From Fasciola hepatica (taxonomy: Eukaryota; Platyhelminthes; Trematoda; Plagiorchiida; Fasciolidae): 64,000 bases of DNA. Below are positions 14,111-24,780 of the stretch, piece after piece; the first letter of the stretch is position 1, and each line of letters begins with the position of its first letter. The position numbers were made by a program, and so were the translations under genes. The stretch lies in NCBI GenBank assembly GCA_948099385.1, contig CANUEZ040000062.1:1612001-1676000 (forward strand), read 5' to 3'. The notes under the pieces were generated by a model. The model searched no databases. It was not told where the DNA came from and saw nothing but the letters and a program-made list of their open reading frames with translations.

Positions 14111-14440
14111 GTTCAGTGCTCGCAAATTTGTCCCTATGTAAGCTACATTCAGGAAGGTAGGTAAAGTATTGCGGCGTAAACTGACTAGGAGTTTCGGAAA
14201 TACTCACGAGCATTGGTGGATTGCCAAATGTATCGAAATGGAGAAGGATACGGCTATTGACAAAGTTGCAAACTGTACTTTCTGATTGGAAGTACTGACT
14301 CACTGAAGTCACGTGTAAGTAATGTAATCTGGGGATGCGATGGTTCATAGTTTCACTTTAAGAAACGCCGTCTGGTCGTTGGGTGGAGCAATTTGGTCAA
14401 CAGTTCGTTTGGCCTACTTTCACGGTATATATTTACACTA

Positions 14441-14443
<3 letters not shown>
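14111..14443. other. Short spacer with repeat-derived peptide-like segment
   Basis: There is no gene here. The minus strand next to the TA tract (about 14430-14355) translates to SVNIYRESRPNELLTKLL, related to the segment at 9.77 kb. I read it as the flank of a microsatellite-associated repeat, not a coding exon. Confidence 0.4.

Positions 14444-14486
<43 letters not shown>
14444..14486. repeat. (TA)n microsatellite, left border of foldback element
   Basis: A pure AT/TA run ending where the left arm of the inverted repeat begins. Confidence 0.97.
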
Positions 14487-14489
<3 letters not shown>

Positions 14490-14815
14490 GAATAACGAAC
14501 AAGCTCGTTCTCGGTAGCACCATCCTGATGGCCAATACAATTACATTTATAGGTTAGAAACTCGTAAATTATGAATAATGTCTACGTGGTAAAGTTGACT
14601 GAGTAGTCATCAAACTTGTTGTTGCGTAGTTAGGGGAGATAGGAACAGCAACGTTTCCCCTCTTATCTTTCCTAACTACGCAGCGCTAATTGTGATGACG
14701 ACGCAATCACATTTTAACACACAGATAGTTCATAATTTATGCATTGTTAACTTATAGATGGAACTGAATTCGCCACGAGGATGATGTTGCCGAAAACAAG
14801 CTTGGTCTTTAGTCT
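14490..14815. repeat. Foldback (long inverted repeat) element between two TA tracts
   Basis: The left arm (about 14490-14643) and the reverse complement of the right arm (about 14661-14815) match along their whole length with scattered differences. Shared anchors include a TGCGTAGTTAGG block at the inner ends, TAAATTATGAA in the middle, and the CAAGCTCGTTCTCGG / CAAGCTTGTTTTCGG pair at the outer ends. The spacer is under 20 bases. Both outer ends run into TA microsatellites. No transposase is encoded. It could be a MITE or foldback transposon, or an inverted duplication of a microsatellite-flanking repeat. Confidence 0.8.
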
Positions 14816-14820
14816 TGCTT

Positions 14821-14953
<133 letters not shown>

Positions 14954-15125
14954 TCAAATTAAACATTAGAACAAATAAAAGCGACTTTTTCTGTTTTGAT
15001 CGTTCCCTTTTTGTAAAATGTTTTTCTCCTTATCATCTGTTTATGGGGAACTGGAGGTCAACAGATAAGCCACAGAGCATTCACACCACTGAATCCGGTT
15101 CTGAGTCATATATCTCTCAGTGTCT

Positions 15126-17214
15126 CTAAACAACGGCAATCTTCATCTCTTGACCCCAACCGGGAAGGCGGGAAGAACCAACAGAAATCAAATCCGAAGC
15201 TAAATTATTTATACCTGTACGCTGATTCGCAGCCTGATCACCGCCGCTCCTTCTAGCCCTGTCCAGCACGTGCAAACGATGCGCAGTCTTATGCAAAAGA
15301 TGCCCGAGCCATCGGTGGCAGTATAGAGTGATTATCTCGGCCGGATGGCGGTTACTGGCACCGAAAATATAACGACGTACCTTGTCATCTACCCGATGTT
15401 CCAACCAAACGAGAGCAATGGTCCGGAGACTTGAGTGATCGAATACAGAAAGCCGCCGAGCATCTTCAATGCAGAGAGACCAGATCACGCAACTGTAAGG
15501 AAGAACACTACGAACTGTGGCACTGTATACCCTTCCCTTGTGAAAAAGCCGGATGTCATGGCGGCGCCACAAGTGGTTCACTTTTGCAAACGTTGTTCTA
15601 ACTGTCACAGTTCGTGATGTGATCTCATCCCCAACACAACCACCGGCATTTATCAAGCTCCTAAGATACATCAAGCTATGGACTACCTCTAACTGATCGT
15701 CACTTAAGGTGAGTGCAGGTACAGGCTCCTGTCAGTTTTGAAAAAGTGCCTTGCATTTTGAAGGCGCAACGCACATGCCGTGTGTCGATACATCGATCTC
15801 CAAGCAATCCAATGCGTGTTGAACTACCTGTGCACTTTCGCTAATCAATACGATATATTCGGCCTACTCTGTGTCAAAAGCTCTGTTTTCTGGGAGGAGT
15901 GCAACCCCACCGTTTGGAAGACCAGACAAAGCGTTCCGTAAGATATCCTCTATTGAAAAGTTGAAAGGAAACGGGGATATAGGGCAACCTTGTCGTAATC
16001 CACTGGAGACGATAAAGCGTAGCGAAAGATCGTCAAAGGCCCCAATCCGACTTAGGGTATAACGGTACAACTCCTTGAGGATCGATACGTACTTTTTGGG
16101 TACAACATTCTTCAACGGTGTCATAATGCAGACCTGTGGATGGCGTCGAAGGCCGCGCAAATATCTAGAAACACAATGACCATAGGTCTATGGAAAACGT
16201 AATAATGCTCTAGCGGTTGAGGAAGGGTGAAGATTTGATCAGTGCATCACGACCAGTACAAAACCCAGCCTGTTCTTCCTTCAAGTTTGCTCATCACGTG
16301 TGTTGTACAACCTGCGAAAAATGACAGACACTAGCGGCTTAGATGCTATCGGGATTAGGCTCATACCCCTATAGTTGGTGCAGTCATTGCGCGAGCCCTT
16401 ATTGAAGATGGGGACAATGATCGAGTGCCCCACAAAAAGGGGACTTTTCCCAGTGCCAGATTTTGGAGAATAAAACTTGGAGCTCTATAACAAGCACCAT
16501 TTCACTATCTTTACCTAAGGCTAGGGAAAAGCCATCGGAACCCGGCGCTTTGTGACGTTCTAGGACCTGAATTTCCTTGCGGATCTTCTCCTTAGAAGAT
16601 GGATCCGTTGAAACAGACCACTGTAAATGTGCCGAAATGGCTATGAGAAGAGCTGACCCTAGAATCCAGCTACACTGTGCTTTAAAGTGTTCTGTCCAGC
16701 GCACAAGACGTCGTTGTAGACTGCGGATAGGCGAACCGTAAGCTTTGTATATCATTTCACTCACACTCAGTGTCTTCCTGCCGGTGACTCGGGTGACATT
16801 TAGCCGCTTGCGAGAATTCCCCATAGTAACAGCTTGTTCCATCTCTGATGCTTTTTGAGACCACCAGATTTCGGGATCCCTACGCAGACTTGCGTTGAGT
16901 TCATGTCTCGTTGTGAGCCGTGCTGCATTTTGCTCACTACCAGCCGAGATGGACTGGCTTGCATCAAGATGGCGTAGAAACTCAACATAAACCCAGGGTG
17001 TCACGGCACGACGTCTCAGGCCACAACTCACTATGACAGCAGAATACAAAGCATGCTTGATAACCAACCAGTGCTGGTTAATGTTATATGGTGACGTTGC
17101 TTCTAGCTTTTCACCTAGCGCGTTGCGGAAAGCTGAGAGGCAGGACGGATCAGACAGCGTACCACAGTCTAACCGCTGCTGCGTTGTGCGTTTGGCACGC
17201 CCATCGAAACACAT
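15126..17214 (-). pseudogene. Reverse transcriptase of LINE D (broken)
   Basis: Three minus-strand frames carry the domain. At 17214-16399 lies the linker and RT start (HKAPGSDGFSLALGKDSE near 16550, with the common PGxDGxP-type motif). At 16160-15864 is the palm block GLRQGCPISPFPFNFSIEDI. At 15674-15126 is the thumb and C-terminal part, with LWRRHDIRLFHKGRVYSATV, RWLGHLL and a terminal SSRLPGWG. The YADD position near 15860 reads as a stop followed by AEY, so both catalytic aspartates are lost. The enzyme would have copied the element RNA. This copy cannot be active. Confidence 0.87.
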
Positions 17215-17439
17215 GAATAGCCTAGTACAGGCTAACGCGTGGTCGGAGTCGAGGCGAGTGCTGCAATACGACCAGCATTCTCGTATGCACCTCCATCATT
17301 TGTAGCTAGTTGTGACGTGGTCCATCTGGGTCCATCGATGAATCGAAGAGGGCAGACGTCACGTGGCGTACCGGCGGTTAGAATGTCTTAGGTTCGTACC
17401 GACGAGAAACGAACGATAATTTAAAAACAGAGCCAACAA

Positions 17440-17950
17440 CCTTTATCCGCTTTCTGAACGGCAGGAATCGAGACAAATAGAGCCTCTTAAATGTGTCTCG
17501 TTCGAAGACAGCCGACCGACTCTGGCATTCATGTCCCCAGCTACAATCACGATATCACCTCGGAGGAGGTCGTGTAACTCTTGGTAGAAGATATCTCTGT
17601 GAGACATAAACAGAGAAGACAAACATTTTGCTTCCACGCACCTTATACGCATCACCACACAACGGTTTGTCGACTTGGATCCAGCGCAGTCTCAGCCCTC
17701 TCACTGAGGACTTCGCCTGAGCCAGCAAAACCAGAAGGCTCAACCTCGAGGTCCCCAGACAAGCATAAGTGAAACTTTACAGAGGGATTAGGTGGGGGTG
17801 TCAATCAAACGACGGAGCTACGGTCTTGGGTGCGAGTCTCTTGAATATAACAAACATCGATGACGAGGGATTCAAGCGTACGAGCTAAGCACGCATGTTC
17901 TTCCACGCGCATCAGCGTTCGCGCATTAATTGTGGCCAGTTTAAAAGGAC
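17440..17950 (-). pseudogene. AP-type endonuclease of LINE D (broken)
   Basis: The minus strand from about 17940 encodes NARTLMRVEEHACLARTLES, then VIDVCYIQETRTQD, the classical start of fluke LINE endonucleases with the catalytic E of the QET motif. After a frameshift the segment at 17658-17443 gives DIFYQELHDLL and DIVIVAGDMNARVGRLSS, which holds the catalytic D and N. The fold cleaves target DNA to prime integration. A stop after the QET block and frame changes inactivate it. Confidence 0.85.
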
Positions 17951-17959
17951 GTCGAGAAC

Positions 17960-18700
17960 GAAGAGCATCAGCTGGCGGAAGCGGATTCGGTGAGGGAGGA
18001 GGCGAGAGAACAGGAACAAGATATCCCTCAGAGACACTGTCGCAAGTGCGGACGACTGCAGTTCCTGGAGAATGTGAACTAGTGCGAGGGATTGAGGTGT
18101 GAGGTTTGAATAAACAACCTGTGTGTACGGTGTGTGAATGTCAGTGAGAGCATGTCTTTGAAGGGCGTAACGATGGCTTTGTAAGATAACCATCAGATGC
18201 ATTGTTGTTGGTGTTGGGGCTTTTGTACTACCAGGTCGCCCATTCCAGAGCAGGCCTTTTTATTCCGGGATGCGCTTCTAAACTTTGCGCAGGTAAGAGA
18301 GTTTTGCGAGGCAGCTGCTTTGTTGCAGGTGATCCGGTGGCCAAGTGTATAGTTCATTCGCCTTTCCCGGAAACATCTGGGAGCCGGATGAGACTAGGCA
18401 CACTGGGTGCCCGGTATACCCATTGGCCGCAGAGGCCTGTGAGCATATTGATGTATGCCTCATAAGCCACTCGTGGTTGGTTTAGAACCAGAGTTTAGCC
18501 AATTCCCTTGACTGACTGTTAGTCAGCCAACCCGAGGAAAAGCGCCGGACGTTCGCCGTCGTCTTCTCACTTTGGTGAAAACACCGCCCGAGAAGGCAGT
18601 AAGTAAGAGTTCCTCAGCAGAAGCTGTTTGGGACGAGCAGTGATTTAGGTGCATTTCGAGAGGCGTTCAGGGTGAGTAGCTATCTCGAAGACTGAGGCAC
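17960..18700 (-). other. 5' leader of LINE D
   Basis: This region lies upstream of the endonuclease and has no recognised domain, but it is conserved with the leader of LINE B (31.54-32.2 kb). The conservation shows it belongs to the element. It probably held the promoter and untranslated region, or a weak ORF1 that is no longer readable. Confidence 0.65.
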
Positions 18701-18719
18701 TGAGTCACTTGGAGGCTCA

Positions 18720-19400
18720 GTACTTTCCAATAATTCCTGAAGTGGGGACAGTGCAGATAGATATTACTTCACCATCAGAAGCAGAGTTTATCTAAGAGGC
18801 ATGTTATCTGTGAAGGTGCAAAAGCTGTTGGACCGGGTGGGTTTTCTTCGTCTTTTTTCGAGGACAGAGGTAGAGGTTTGGTAGTAGAATCAGTCGAACT
18901 CATCATAATTTGGGAAAGCGCACAAATTCCCAGAGAATGAAGTGAATCTGTGATTGTGTTGATTTACAAGAAAGACGGAGGATCTTCTTGTGAAAACCGC
19001 CGAAGAATGGGGATGGTAGTTATCGCAACCAAATAGTTCGGTGGCTTATGCTCCGCCGATTGCATAAAGCACAATCGAAATAATCCCGACTCGGTCGGCA
19101 TTTTATCGACCAAATGTTTATCTTTCGACGAATGTTAGAGCACAGACACACCTTCCGTGAGCACACAGTTTTTTTCGTAATCTGGAATTGGATCTCTACT
19201 TAGTCGACGGCACAGTTCTCTGGTACTGTCTCTTGCTGAAGAGTGTGCCAGAGAAATTTATTTTCTCTCCAGTGTTTGCATGCAACTAGTGGAAGTAGGT
19301 TTTATCCTTATGACGTTCTTCCACCCGAATTCACTATCCTTTCTATTCCACTTCGTAAATGAAAAGATTCTGAAAACGGGTTAGCCTCTTGTGAGAATGA
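18720..19400 (+). mobile_element. LINE fragment F: reverse transcriptase remnant
   Basis: The plus strand shows frame-broken RT motifs: AVGPGGFSSSFFED near 18825-18865, SCENRRRMGMVVIATK near 18985-19030, a PTNV-like segment and then residues matching SLLKSVPEKF near 19220-19260. The stretch 'gaagagtgtgccagagaaatt' is shared with fragment E (13.88 kb), so the two belong to one subfamily. It lies immediately beside the 5' end of LINE D in the opposite orientation. Confidence 0.7.
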
Positions 19401-20049
19401 TGGCACTGGCCTTTGTTGAGGCTGTTATCTGTCTGACCTAGAAACCCCGGATAATTTCGTGCCTGTGAGTGAAAATGCAGATAAGTGGCACGTTTTTCAA
19501 GATAGTCCAAGCAGCAGTACGATGATGTTTAGAATTAGTTTTGCACCTCTCAAGTAAAATGCTGCTTCAGGACTAGATAGGCTCTGCACCAAACATTGTT
19601 CTGGCAGTGGTAGCCTGCGCTGAAGTAGATATTTTTGTTATCCGTGTAGCTATATCTCAACAGGTAGTCAGATAATAGACGAGGTGTCGTAGCATACACA
19701 GAAAGCGCGTCTGGTGTTTGTCAGTCTCGGTCATCTGTGACACTGTTGTGACAGCCGGTTTCCTGTAAAGAGTCGAATGCACACTGCGGTGGATAGATCG
19801 GTTTTTTATATGGATCAAACACATGGCCGTTAAGGGTAAAACAGTCAAAAACTCAGTGTTTTGGCATTAATGTCTCCGTAGTATTACTCAAATATGGTGA
19901 AAATACTCTATCAGCAATGCTGAGGCTGGGTGTAAAGAGTTGGGAACTAGTGGTCAGTTACTGTAAAAAGAACTGATTCTAAGCAAATTAAGTGCCTAGG
20001 AGTTGTGTTACGCATGTCAGCCGATAGAATTCCTTGGTTTATTTTTTTC
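19401..20049. other. Spacer without recognisable gene
   Basis: No protein motif, tRNA or clear repeat is seen. It may include unrecognisable remnants of fragment F. Confidence 0.4.
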
Positions 20050-20073
20050 TCCGAGGCAGGTAGATGTTGGATG

Positions 20074-20460
20074 CTAGATCGAGGTGGTCCGTCCATGACA
20101 GGACAAATTATATGAGGACGTTAACCAGTGAACTTGGCTGAGTGGGGCGTTTTTGGCACGCAGTGCAATCCTCCACTGATCATACTTCCTGACTTTCACC
20201 TGCCAATATTCTGATGAAAAGTTTAACCTTGATGAGCCCCCTAGTGATCCCAGGAAATCACCATTCCGGAGTGGAGGAAGATAGTCCTTCTTTATGATCT
20301 GTTGGGTATTTAATATTAAGTGCATGTTCTTAGTCCACCGTCTTCTTACCCAACACCATGGGGATGGCCCATTGATGAGTAGATGATCGAAGTGCGTTGT
20401 TCTCTACCATCTTTCGTATCGTGGTTCTCACTGTCTTCTCATAGCGCGTTGAAATTCTTC
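20074..20460 (-). pseudogene. Gypsy-type reverse transcriptase N-terminal part (broken)
   Basis: The minus strand begins with residues akin to the pre-RT segment (STHQWAIPMVLGKK near 20390-20345, where relatives have SPWASPVVLVKK). It continues with LGSLGGSSRLNF and SSEYWQVKV near 20250-20195, matching the finger and palm block that precedes the first catalytic Asp. The Asp of the usual STLDL motif is not preserved here (it reads RLNFSS). The YxDD region is absent. Confidence 0.7.
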
Positions 20461-20744
20461 TGGCATGCATCTTAATAGGAAAAGATGAGTCGCGTTTGAT
20501 AGCATGTCGAATTACACTAGGCGTTGAAATCTGGTGTGGTCACGTGTGCTGACTTCGGCATACTCATAAATCAAGCCTAACTTTTCGGCCATCCGCTTGG
20601 CAGCTTCGGATGAATGTGTTAAGTTAAAATCAGTCTTCGTATTCCTGTAAGCGATTGAAGGCAGTACACCCGACGTTCCTTTAAAAAACTTCACTACAAA
20701 ATTAGGTACGGACAGGCGCCGCGTAGATCACTTATGCACTGGAA

Positions 20745-20984
20745 TTACGCCAGAAGGTCAATCCCAACGACAATATCAGGACCCCCACCCCGGAAGTTCA
20801 TAACATTCTGCTGCCGGCTCACTATGCCTAAACATACATTGGTGGTCAATAAACTAAATGTCATTAGAATTTGTCCTTTTACAACACAAATTCTTGAATT
20901 TGGTATCCTATCTTTGCAACCCAGCCAGATGGTTCTCATTTTTAGGCTGCGTGCCGCCACTGTATCAACCAAACGTTGTAACAA
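20745..20984 (-). pseudogene. Retroviral-type aspartic protease remnant
   Basis: The 79-codon minus-strand frame opens with LQRLVDTVAARSL and ends with DIVVGIDLLA. These match the catalytic LVDTGAxxSL motif and the C-terminal DxxxGxDxL motif of Ty3/Gypsy proteases at the expected spacing. The conserved glycine of the D-T-G triad is replaced by valine, which would abolish activity. In intact elements the enzyme matures the gag-pol polyprotein. Confidence 0.65.
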
Positions 20985-21761
20985 GCATTAAGCATGAACC
21001 CATGGGATTCACCGTACAACTTTATTGTCACTTTCAAGGCTTTTTCAAGGGTCAGAGACGGTCGAAGTACGAATTCCTCGCGGATCCTTTGTGCGATCGC
21101 ATGTCCTATTAGTCATCGAATAATGGCATCGTCTAGATCAGGGAACTGTGTAACTGGGATTTGCTTTCTCTAACAACCTGCCCAACCGGAGAACAATTTC
21201 GCACTTTCGTTGACCCTCGTGAAGTTCTTGCCGTTGATCAAAGAGAATCCTTGGAGGATCAAATAGGCACCTGATTTCCTTGAAGGGTTTTCAGACGGGG
21301 AAGTGATCAACGATTTGAACGTCTACCGTGCGGTTATTGAACGAACCATTCAGCAGACCCAGCAATTGGCCCGCACGCTGATCGGCGAGGAAGTGTTTCA
21401 GTTATATCACCTGACCCTCCCGTTGGCGGCAATTACCATCCATTGTAAACTTGCTCAGAGTCCGAATAGGCATTCTCTGATTGGACGACTGAGTGACCGA
21501 TCATGCATAGGCTAGATTGCCTCTTACATTGATGTGTATAGCTGGATCAGTAACTTTTGTCGTTACATTCGGTGGCCAATCCGAATCCTCTTTCCTAATA
21601 ATCTCTTGCAGAATATTAACTATGTTAAGTGGTAACTTCGACCATAACAGCTTCATACAGTTAATACGGTCATTACTGGTTAGTTGTCTATCAAGCATTG
21701 TAAGCGTTTCATCAAATCGTATCTCGAACATAACGACGAAACAGAATAACATGTACATCAC

Positions 21762-22290
21762 TTACAGATACGTTTGGATCCATGATTCAAAACATCATCA
21801 TAGATATCGTAATTCTCGCACCACAACATGAGTACTTACCCAGGTCAAGATTATGGGCTACTGTTCTTGTCTGCTTACTGGTCTCCAAGCCGTTCCGTAA
21901 TTAGACTCCAGATATGACATGCGCAGAGCGCGATATGAGGCTTCTGGTTATCTATAATATTACTCACATGTCCATGCGTTACCAAGCGTTTTGGAAACGA
22001 ATCTGACACTTACTGTAGAACTCTATTTTTCTGAGAACAACGACGTTTACCAATCATGATTTCAGCAAAAACGTTCATTTTAATTAGCAATCCTACTGAA
22101 AGATACCTACGTCCCTTCTACATTGCGGAAAATAACTCAGCATCCAAAAGACGACGGGCTATCATGCAGGGCTAACCCAGATTTCATCCTACACTATAAA
22201 CGCGTGAATGCATTGTCCATTTCAAAGGCTAGTTATTACGCATTCTTTAGGATGTTGACTTCATGGGCCGTTAGGTAGTGCTGTTTCCAA
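21762..22290. other. Spacer without recognisable gene
   Basis: Nothing diagnostic is seen on either strand. Confidence 0.4.
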
Positions 22291-22446
22291 ATGAACTCGA
22301 AAGTCCCGGATGCAAACAGAATCTGTTGCAGATGTTCTGATGCCAAACGGCACACTGGCGAACAAACGGTCGAGCACACCAAGTGTTACTGGTGCAAAAC
22401 CCGTTATTCTTGTGTCAGTGACTTGCGTACTAAACCTTGTTTGGAA
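22291..22446 (+). CDS. Candidate coding exon with paired CxxC motifs (zinc-binding, C1-like?)
   Basis: An open plus-strand segment encodes RICCRCSDAKRHTGE, then EHTKCYWCKTRYSC. The two CxxC pairs are about 16 residues apart, with a C-x-W-C as seen in C1 domains of diacylglycerol kinases. It ends at a good splice donor (GGAA followed by GTAAGA at 22447). The histidine and later cysteine spacing do not fit a C1 domain cleanly, and no neighbouring exon was found. It could be a chance ORF or a diverged zinc finger. The start is uncertain; an ATG exists at 22291. Confidence 0.22.
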
Positions 22447-22870
22447 GTAAGAACTGACTCAAGATCCCACCCGGACAGTTTTCATTTTCTGAACCATTTG
22501 TATATATTGGCAGCATGGCTGATAGCCGTACCACTGAGCTTCCCCACGTCATTGTGTCTTCATTTCGTCGTACCGGGGACGGAGGAAAGGCAAAAAATCA
22601 TTAAAACGTTGGAAGAAATGTTGTTTCAGTTGGTGGAAACTGGGAAACTTATCGCTTGGTTTATCAAAAACCTCGAAGCAGGTTTTAAAATGTGGGGACG
22701 TTGCCCTCATCCTGTGGAGAAGACTTGATCTGGCGGGAAGCATCCGCTTGGAGTTAACTGGTCAGGTACCGTGTCTCCATTTGAAGCTGTCGGGTATTTC
22801 TGGCTGTCATGGCGGATGACATCTAAACAAGCTCAACTTGGTGATTCGCATCCATTCGAACGCAAGCGGG

Positions 22871-22925
22871 GTGACGCAGTGGTGACACATACGCCTTCGA
22901 GTTGAAAGGGCCCGGGTTCAAACCC
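22871..22925 (+). promoter_or_regulatory. Internal RNA polymerase III promoter (A and B boxes) of SINE copy 1
   Basis: The A box reads GTGACGCAGTGG at 22871-22882, near the tRNA consensus TRGCNNAGYNGG. The B box reads GGTTCAAACC at 22915-22924, an exact match to GGTTCRANNCC up to the last base. The spacing of about 33 bases is normal for a type 2 promoter. In copy 2 the B box has TTA in place of TTC (39013-39023). Confidence 0.8.
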
Positions 22926-22944
22926 TGGACATGGCAGACAATAT

Positions 22945-22989
22945 GCACCACTGATGAGCTCTAAAAGGGGCGAAACTCGAGTCTGGTGC
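22945..22989 (+). ncRNA. Type I hammerhead ribozyme in SINE copy 1
   Basis: All conserved parts are present. Stem I is GCACCA (22945-22950) with TGGTGC (22984-22989). The CTGATGA core is at 22951-22957. Stem II is GCTC (22958-22961) with GGGC (22968-22971), allowing one G-U pair. GAA at 22972-22974 is the second core strand. Stem III is the palindrome ACTCGAGT (22975-22982), and C17 is at 22983 in a GTC cleavage triplet. Cleavage would fall between 22983 and 22984. Stem III is very short, as in the Sm-alpha ribozyme, so activity may need a dimer. No base of the catalytic core is altered. Confidence 0.88.
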
Positions 22990-23104
22990 TTCCGAGTGCA
23001 GGTTAGTCGGATGACCTGAGGATTGTGAGTGAAACGTGGAGTTGAAAGTACAGTCGACCAAAGAAAGATTCATCAATCCCACACACTACTCGCAAGCAGT
23101 TGCG

Positions 23105-23108
<4 letters not shown>

Positions 23109-23190
<82 letters not shown>
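23109..23190. repeat. (TA)n microsatellite abutting SINE copy 1
   Basis: About 82 bases of pure AT/TA that follow the SINE tail. SINE copy 2 also ends in a TA tract. Confidence 0.97.
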
Positions 23191-23192
<2 letters not shown>

Positions 23193-23221
23193 CTGGAAAT
23201 TACCGTGGTGGTTTTCCAGCG
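23191..23221 (+). repeat. Short perfect hairpin after the TA tract
   Basis: CGCTGGAAA at the left and TTTCCAGCG at the right can pair across a loop of about 12 bases. Function is unknown; it may be a cruciform-prone border of the microsatellite. Confidence 0.5.
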
Positions 23222-24600
23222 GTATTTCTCTTAACTTTTTTAAAGAATCAGTTCATATATATTTTGTATACCTTACCTTTCTGCGGTAGACCAATAATTG
23301 TAATTTCAACATACCGTTGGTGGCTTGTAATGCTTCCATGTATTTGTTGTTATTGACATGTTGCTCACTGCAGTACTGTGCACCGAAAAGTAGCAGGCGA
23401 CTGTTTGTTGTTGATTTGTGATCCAGCAAAGCCAGCAGTTTTGTGTCGATAGCTACTTCCGATGAAAAACGGAAGTGTTCGATGCACGCCATACAAGAAG
23501 GACCTAAACTTTGATTTTTTTTCGCCGGTGATGAAATACATCAGCATCTGTAATAGATAGTCAACCTAGCAAAATGTGATCATTTTTCTGCACTGGCAAC
23601 GAGCTCTGAGCAGTGATGACACACCAGTGAATGCGTAAACACCAATGAACTGCTTTGAGAACTTAATCGAGGCTACGTTCGGAAGCCTTTCTCGAACGAA
23701 GTGGTTGTCAATTTGCATCTGTTTTTATAACCGAATACCCCGTAAAATATAAATTTATATCTTCATACCAAATCTTGAACGAGATGTCAGTAGATAGGTT
23801 GCAATGAGGAACCTGTATAAAAGCCATAGTAGACTCATTTCAATGATGTTTCGAAGACGGCAACTTTACAGTCTAATTTGGTGCTGCATCAGACGTTGTG
23901 TGTGCTAGTCGAGGTTCAAGTGTGTAGCACAGTCTCAATTCAGTTGAGTGGTACAGCATGAGATGGAATTAGAGGATCAACTTTCTCTCCCATGATTGAC
24001 AATAACAAGGATTATGCCCATTCAATCTTGTTATTGTTCTCTTAGAGGTCTTTTTTAAAAGTGGACGCATAATGATTCAAAGGCTTTCGCTGGGCTTTGT
24101 CACAAATATGGAGACTGAAAAATGTGACTAAAGCATAGCCAGTGGGGTCGGATTCTTATTTGTAGGTTGAGTCTATCACATGATTAAATAAACTTGATCG
24201 GATCATAATCCACATTCTAGAATTATTTGTATTGCAAAACGTGGGCACACTGCAAACGTGAGTGACCGAGAATTTAAAGAACGTAGGTCTGTCCTGAATA
24301 ATGTGTGCTTTACAGAAGTCCTAAAAACATCTCCAGGATCATAGACGTCGTTGTAAGGCTGGATCGAAGACCTAGTTCAACCTGAAAGCCAGTCACTATC
24401 CCATCTGGTGGCTGCTTTTTACCCGATTTGTAGGTAGTCGATCCTAATCAAAACAACAATAAGATTTGAAATTAATTGAAGCTCAAAAGTCAGACTAAAA
24501 ATGCGGAGAAGTGCGTTGGGATTAAAAATTATCGTGATCTCATCCAGTAACTTTTATTACATCATTCGCCAAGGTTTTTTATCGACGAACACATAGGGCA
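23222..24600. other. Spacer without recognisable gene
   Basis: No motif, RNA gene or repeat recognised. Short minus frames near 23253-23547 have no family features. Confidence 0.4.
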
Positions 24601-24639
24601 TTGGTGCTTATAGTTTGTTTTAATGTCGGCAACTTTCCT

Positions 24640-24780
24640 TTCAATCTTCAGTTTGAAAACATAACTTTCCCGACACAAATTTGAACACATAGGTCAATAC
24701 CACTAGATTGCATGATATATTCCGGACCATTGCGCTGCATCTTCACTAGTGCATACGGCAGTCAAGCTGATCATTTAGTT
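24640..24780. repeat. Dispersed repeat related to the inverted repeat at 47.7 kb
   Basis: The segment from 'cccgacacaaatttgaacac' through 'attccggaccattgcgctgc' to 'cttcactagtgcata' matches the reverse complement of 47700-47820 and the direct strand of 47502-47560. It is therefore another copy of the MITE-2 type repeat. The sequence out to about 25000 may belong to it, but its second arm is not clear. Confidence 0.65.

Larger units (their letters stand above)
15122..18700 (-). mobile_element. LINE D: nearly full-length, inactive RTE-like retrotransposon
   Basis: The minus strand reads 5' leader (about 18700-17960), endonuclease (17950-17440), linker and RT (17214-15860), and RT C-terminus (15674-15126). 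The 5' leader is homologous to that of LINE B (plus strand 31.54-32.2 kb). They share the run from the 'gctactc' block through 'ccaaccacgagtggcttatgaggc' (31.77 kb in B) to 'tctcatccg'. This defines a common element about 3.5 kb long. Stops and frameshifts are frequent. The catalytic RT box is destroyed, with a stop just before an AEY sequence where YADD is expected, near 15860. Confidence 0.88.
20050..21480 (-). mobile_element. Ty3/Gypsy-type LTR retrotransposon relic (gag-PR-RT order)
   Basis: On the minus strand three parts appear in the order expected of Ty3/Gypsy elements. A gag-like region (about 21460-21010) has a RQRESQVI segment and a later LEKANPSYTVP segment. A degenerate aspartic protease follows (20984-20745). 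The start of a reverse transcriptase lies at about 20460-20074. No LTRs, RNase H or integrase are visible, so the 3' half is gone. The block 21761-21501 on the same strand may be additional gag N-terminus but shows no diagnostic motif. Many stops and frameshifts are present. Confidence 0.72.
22736..23108 (+). mobile_element. SINE copy 1: tRNA-derived element with hammerhead ribozyme
   Basis: The core (about 22862-23105) holds an A-box-like sequence, a perfect B box and, 20 bases further on, a full hammerhead motif. A tail of about 110 bases follows and ends against a TA tract. The copy at 38826-39162 matches it from the upstream flank ('gagttaactggtcaggtacc') to the TA tract, so that flank is part of the repeat. 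Copies 3 and 4 share only the core and tail. The design (internal pol III promoter plus hammerhead) is known from the schistosome Sm-alpha repeat. It encodes no protein and would depend on LINE or Penelope reverse transcriptase. Confidence 0.85.
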
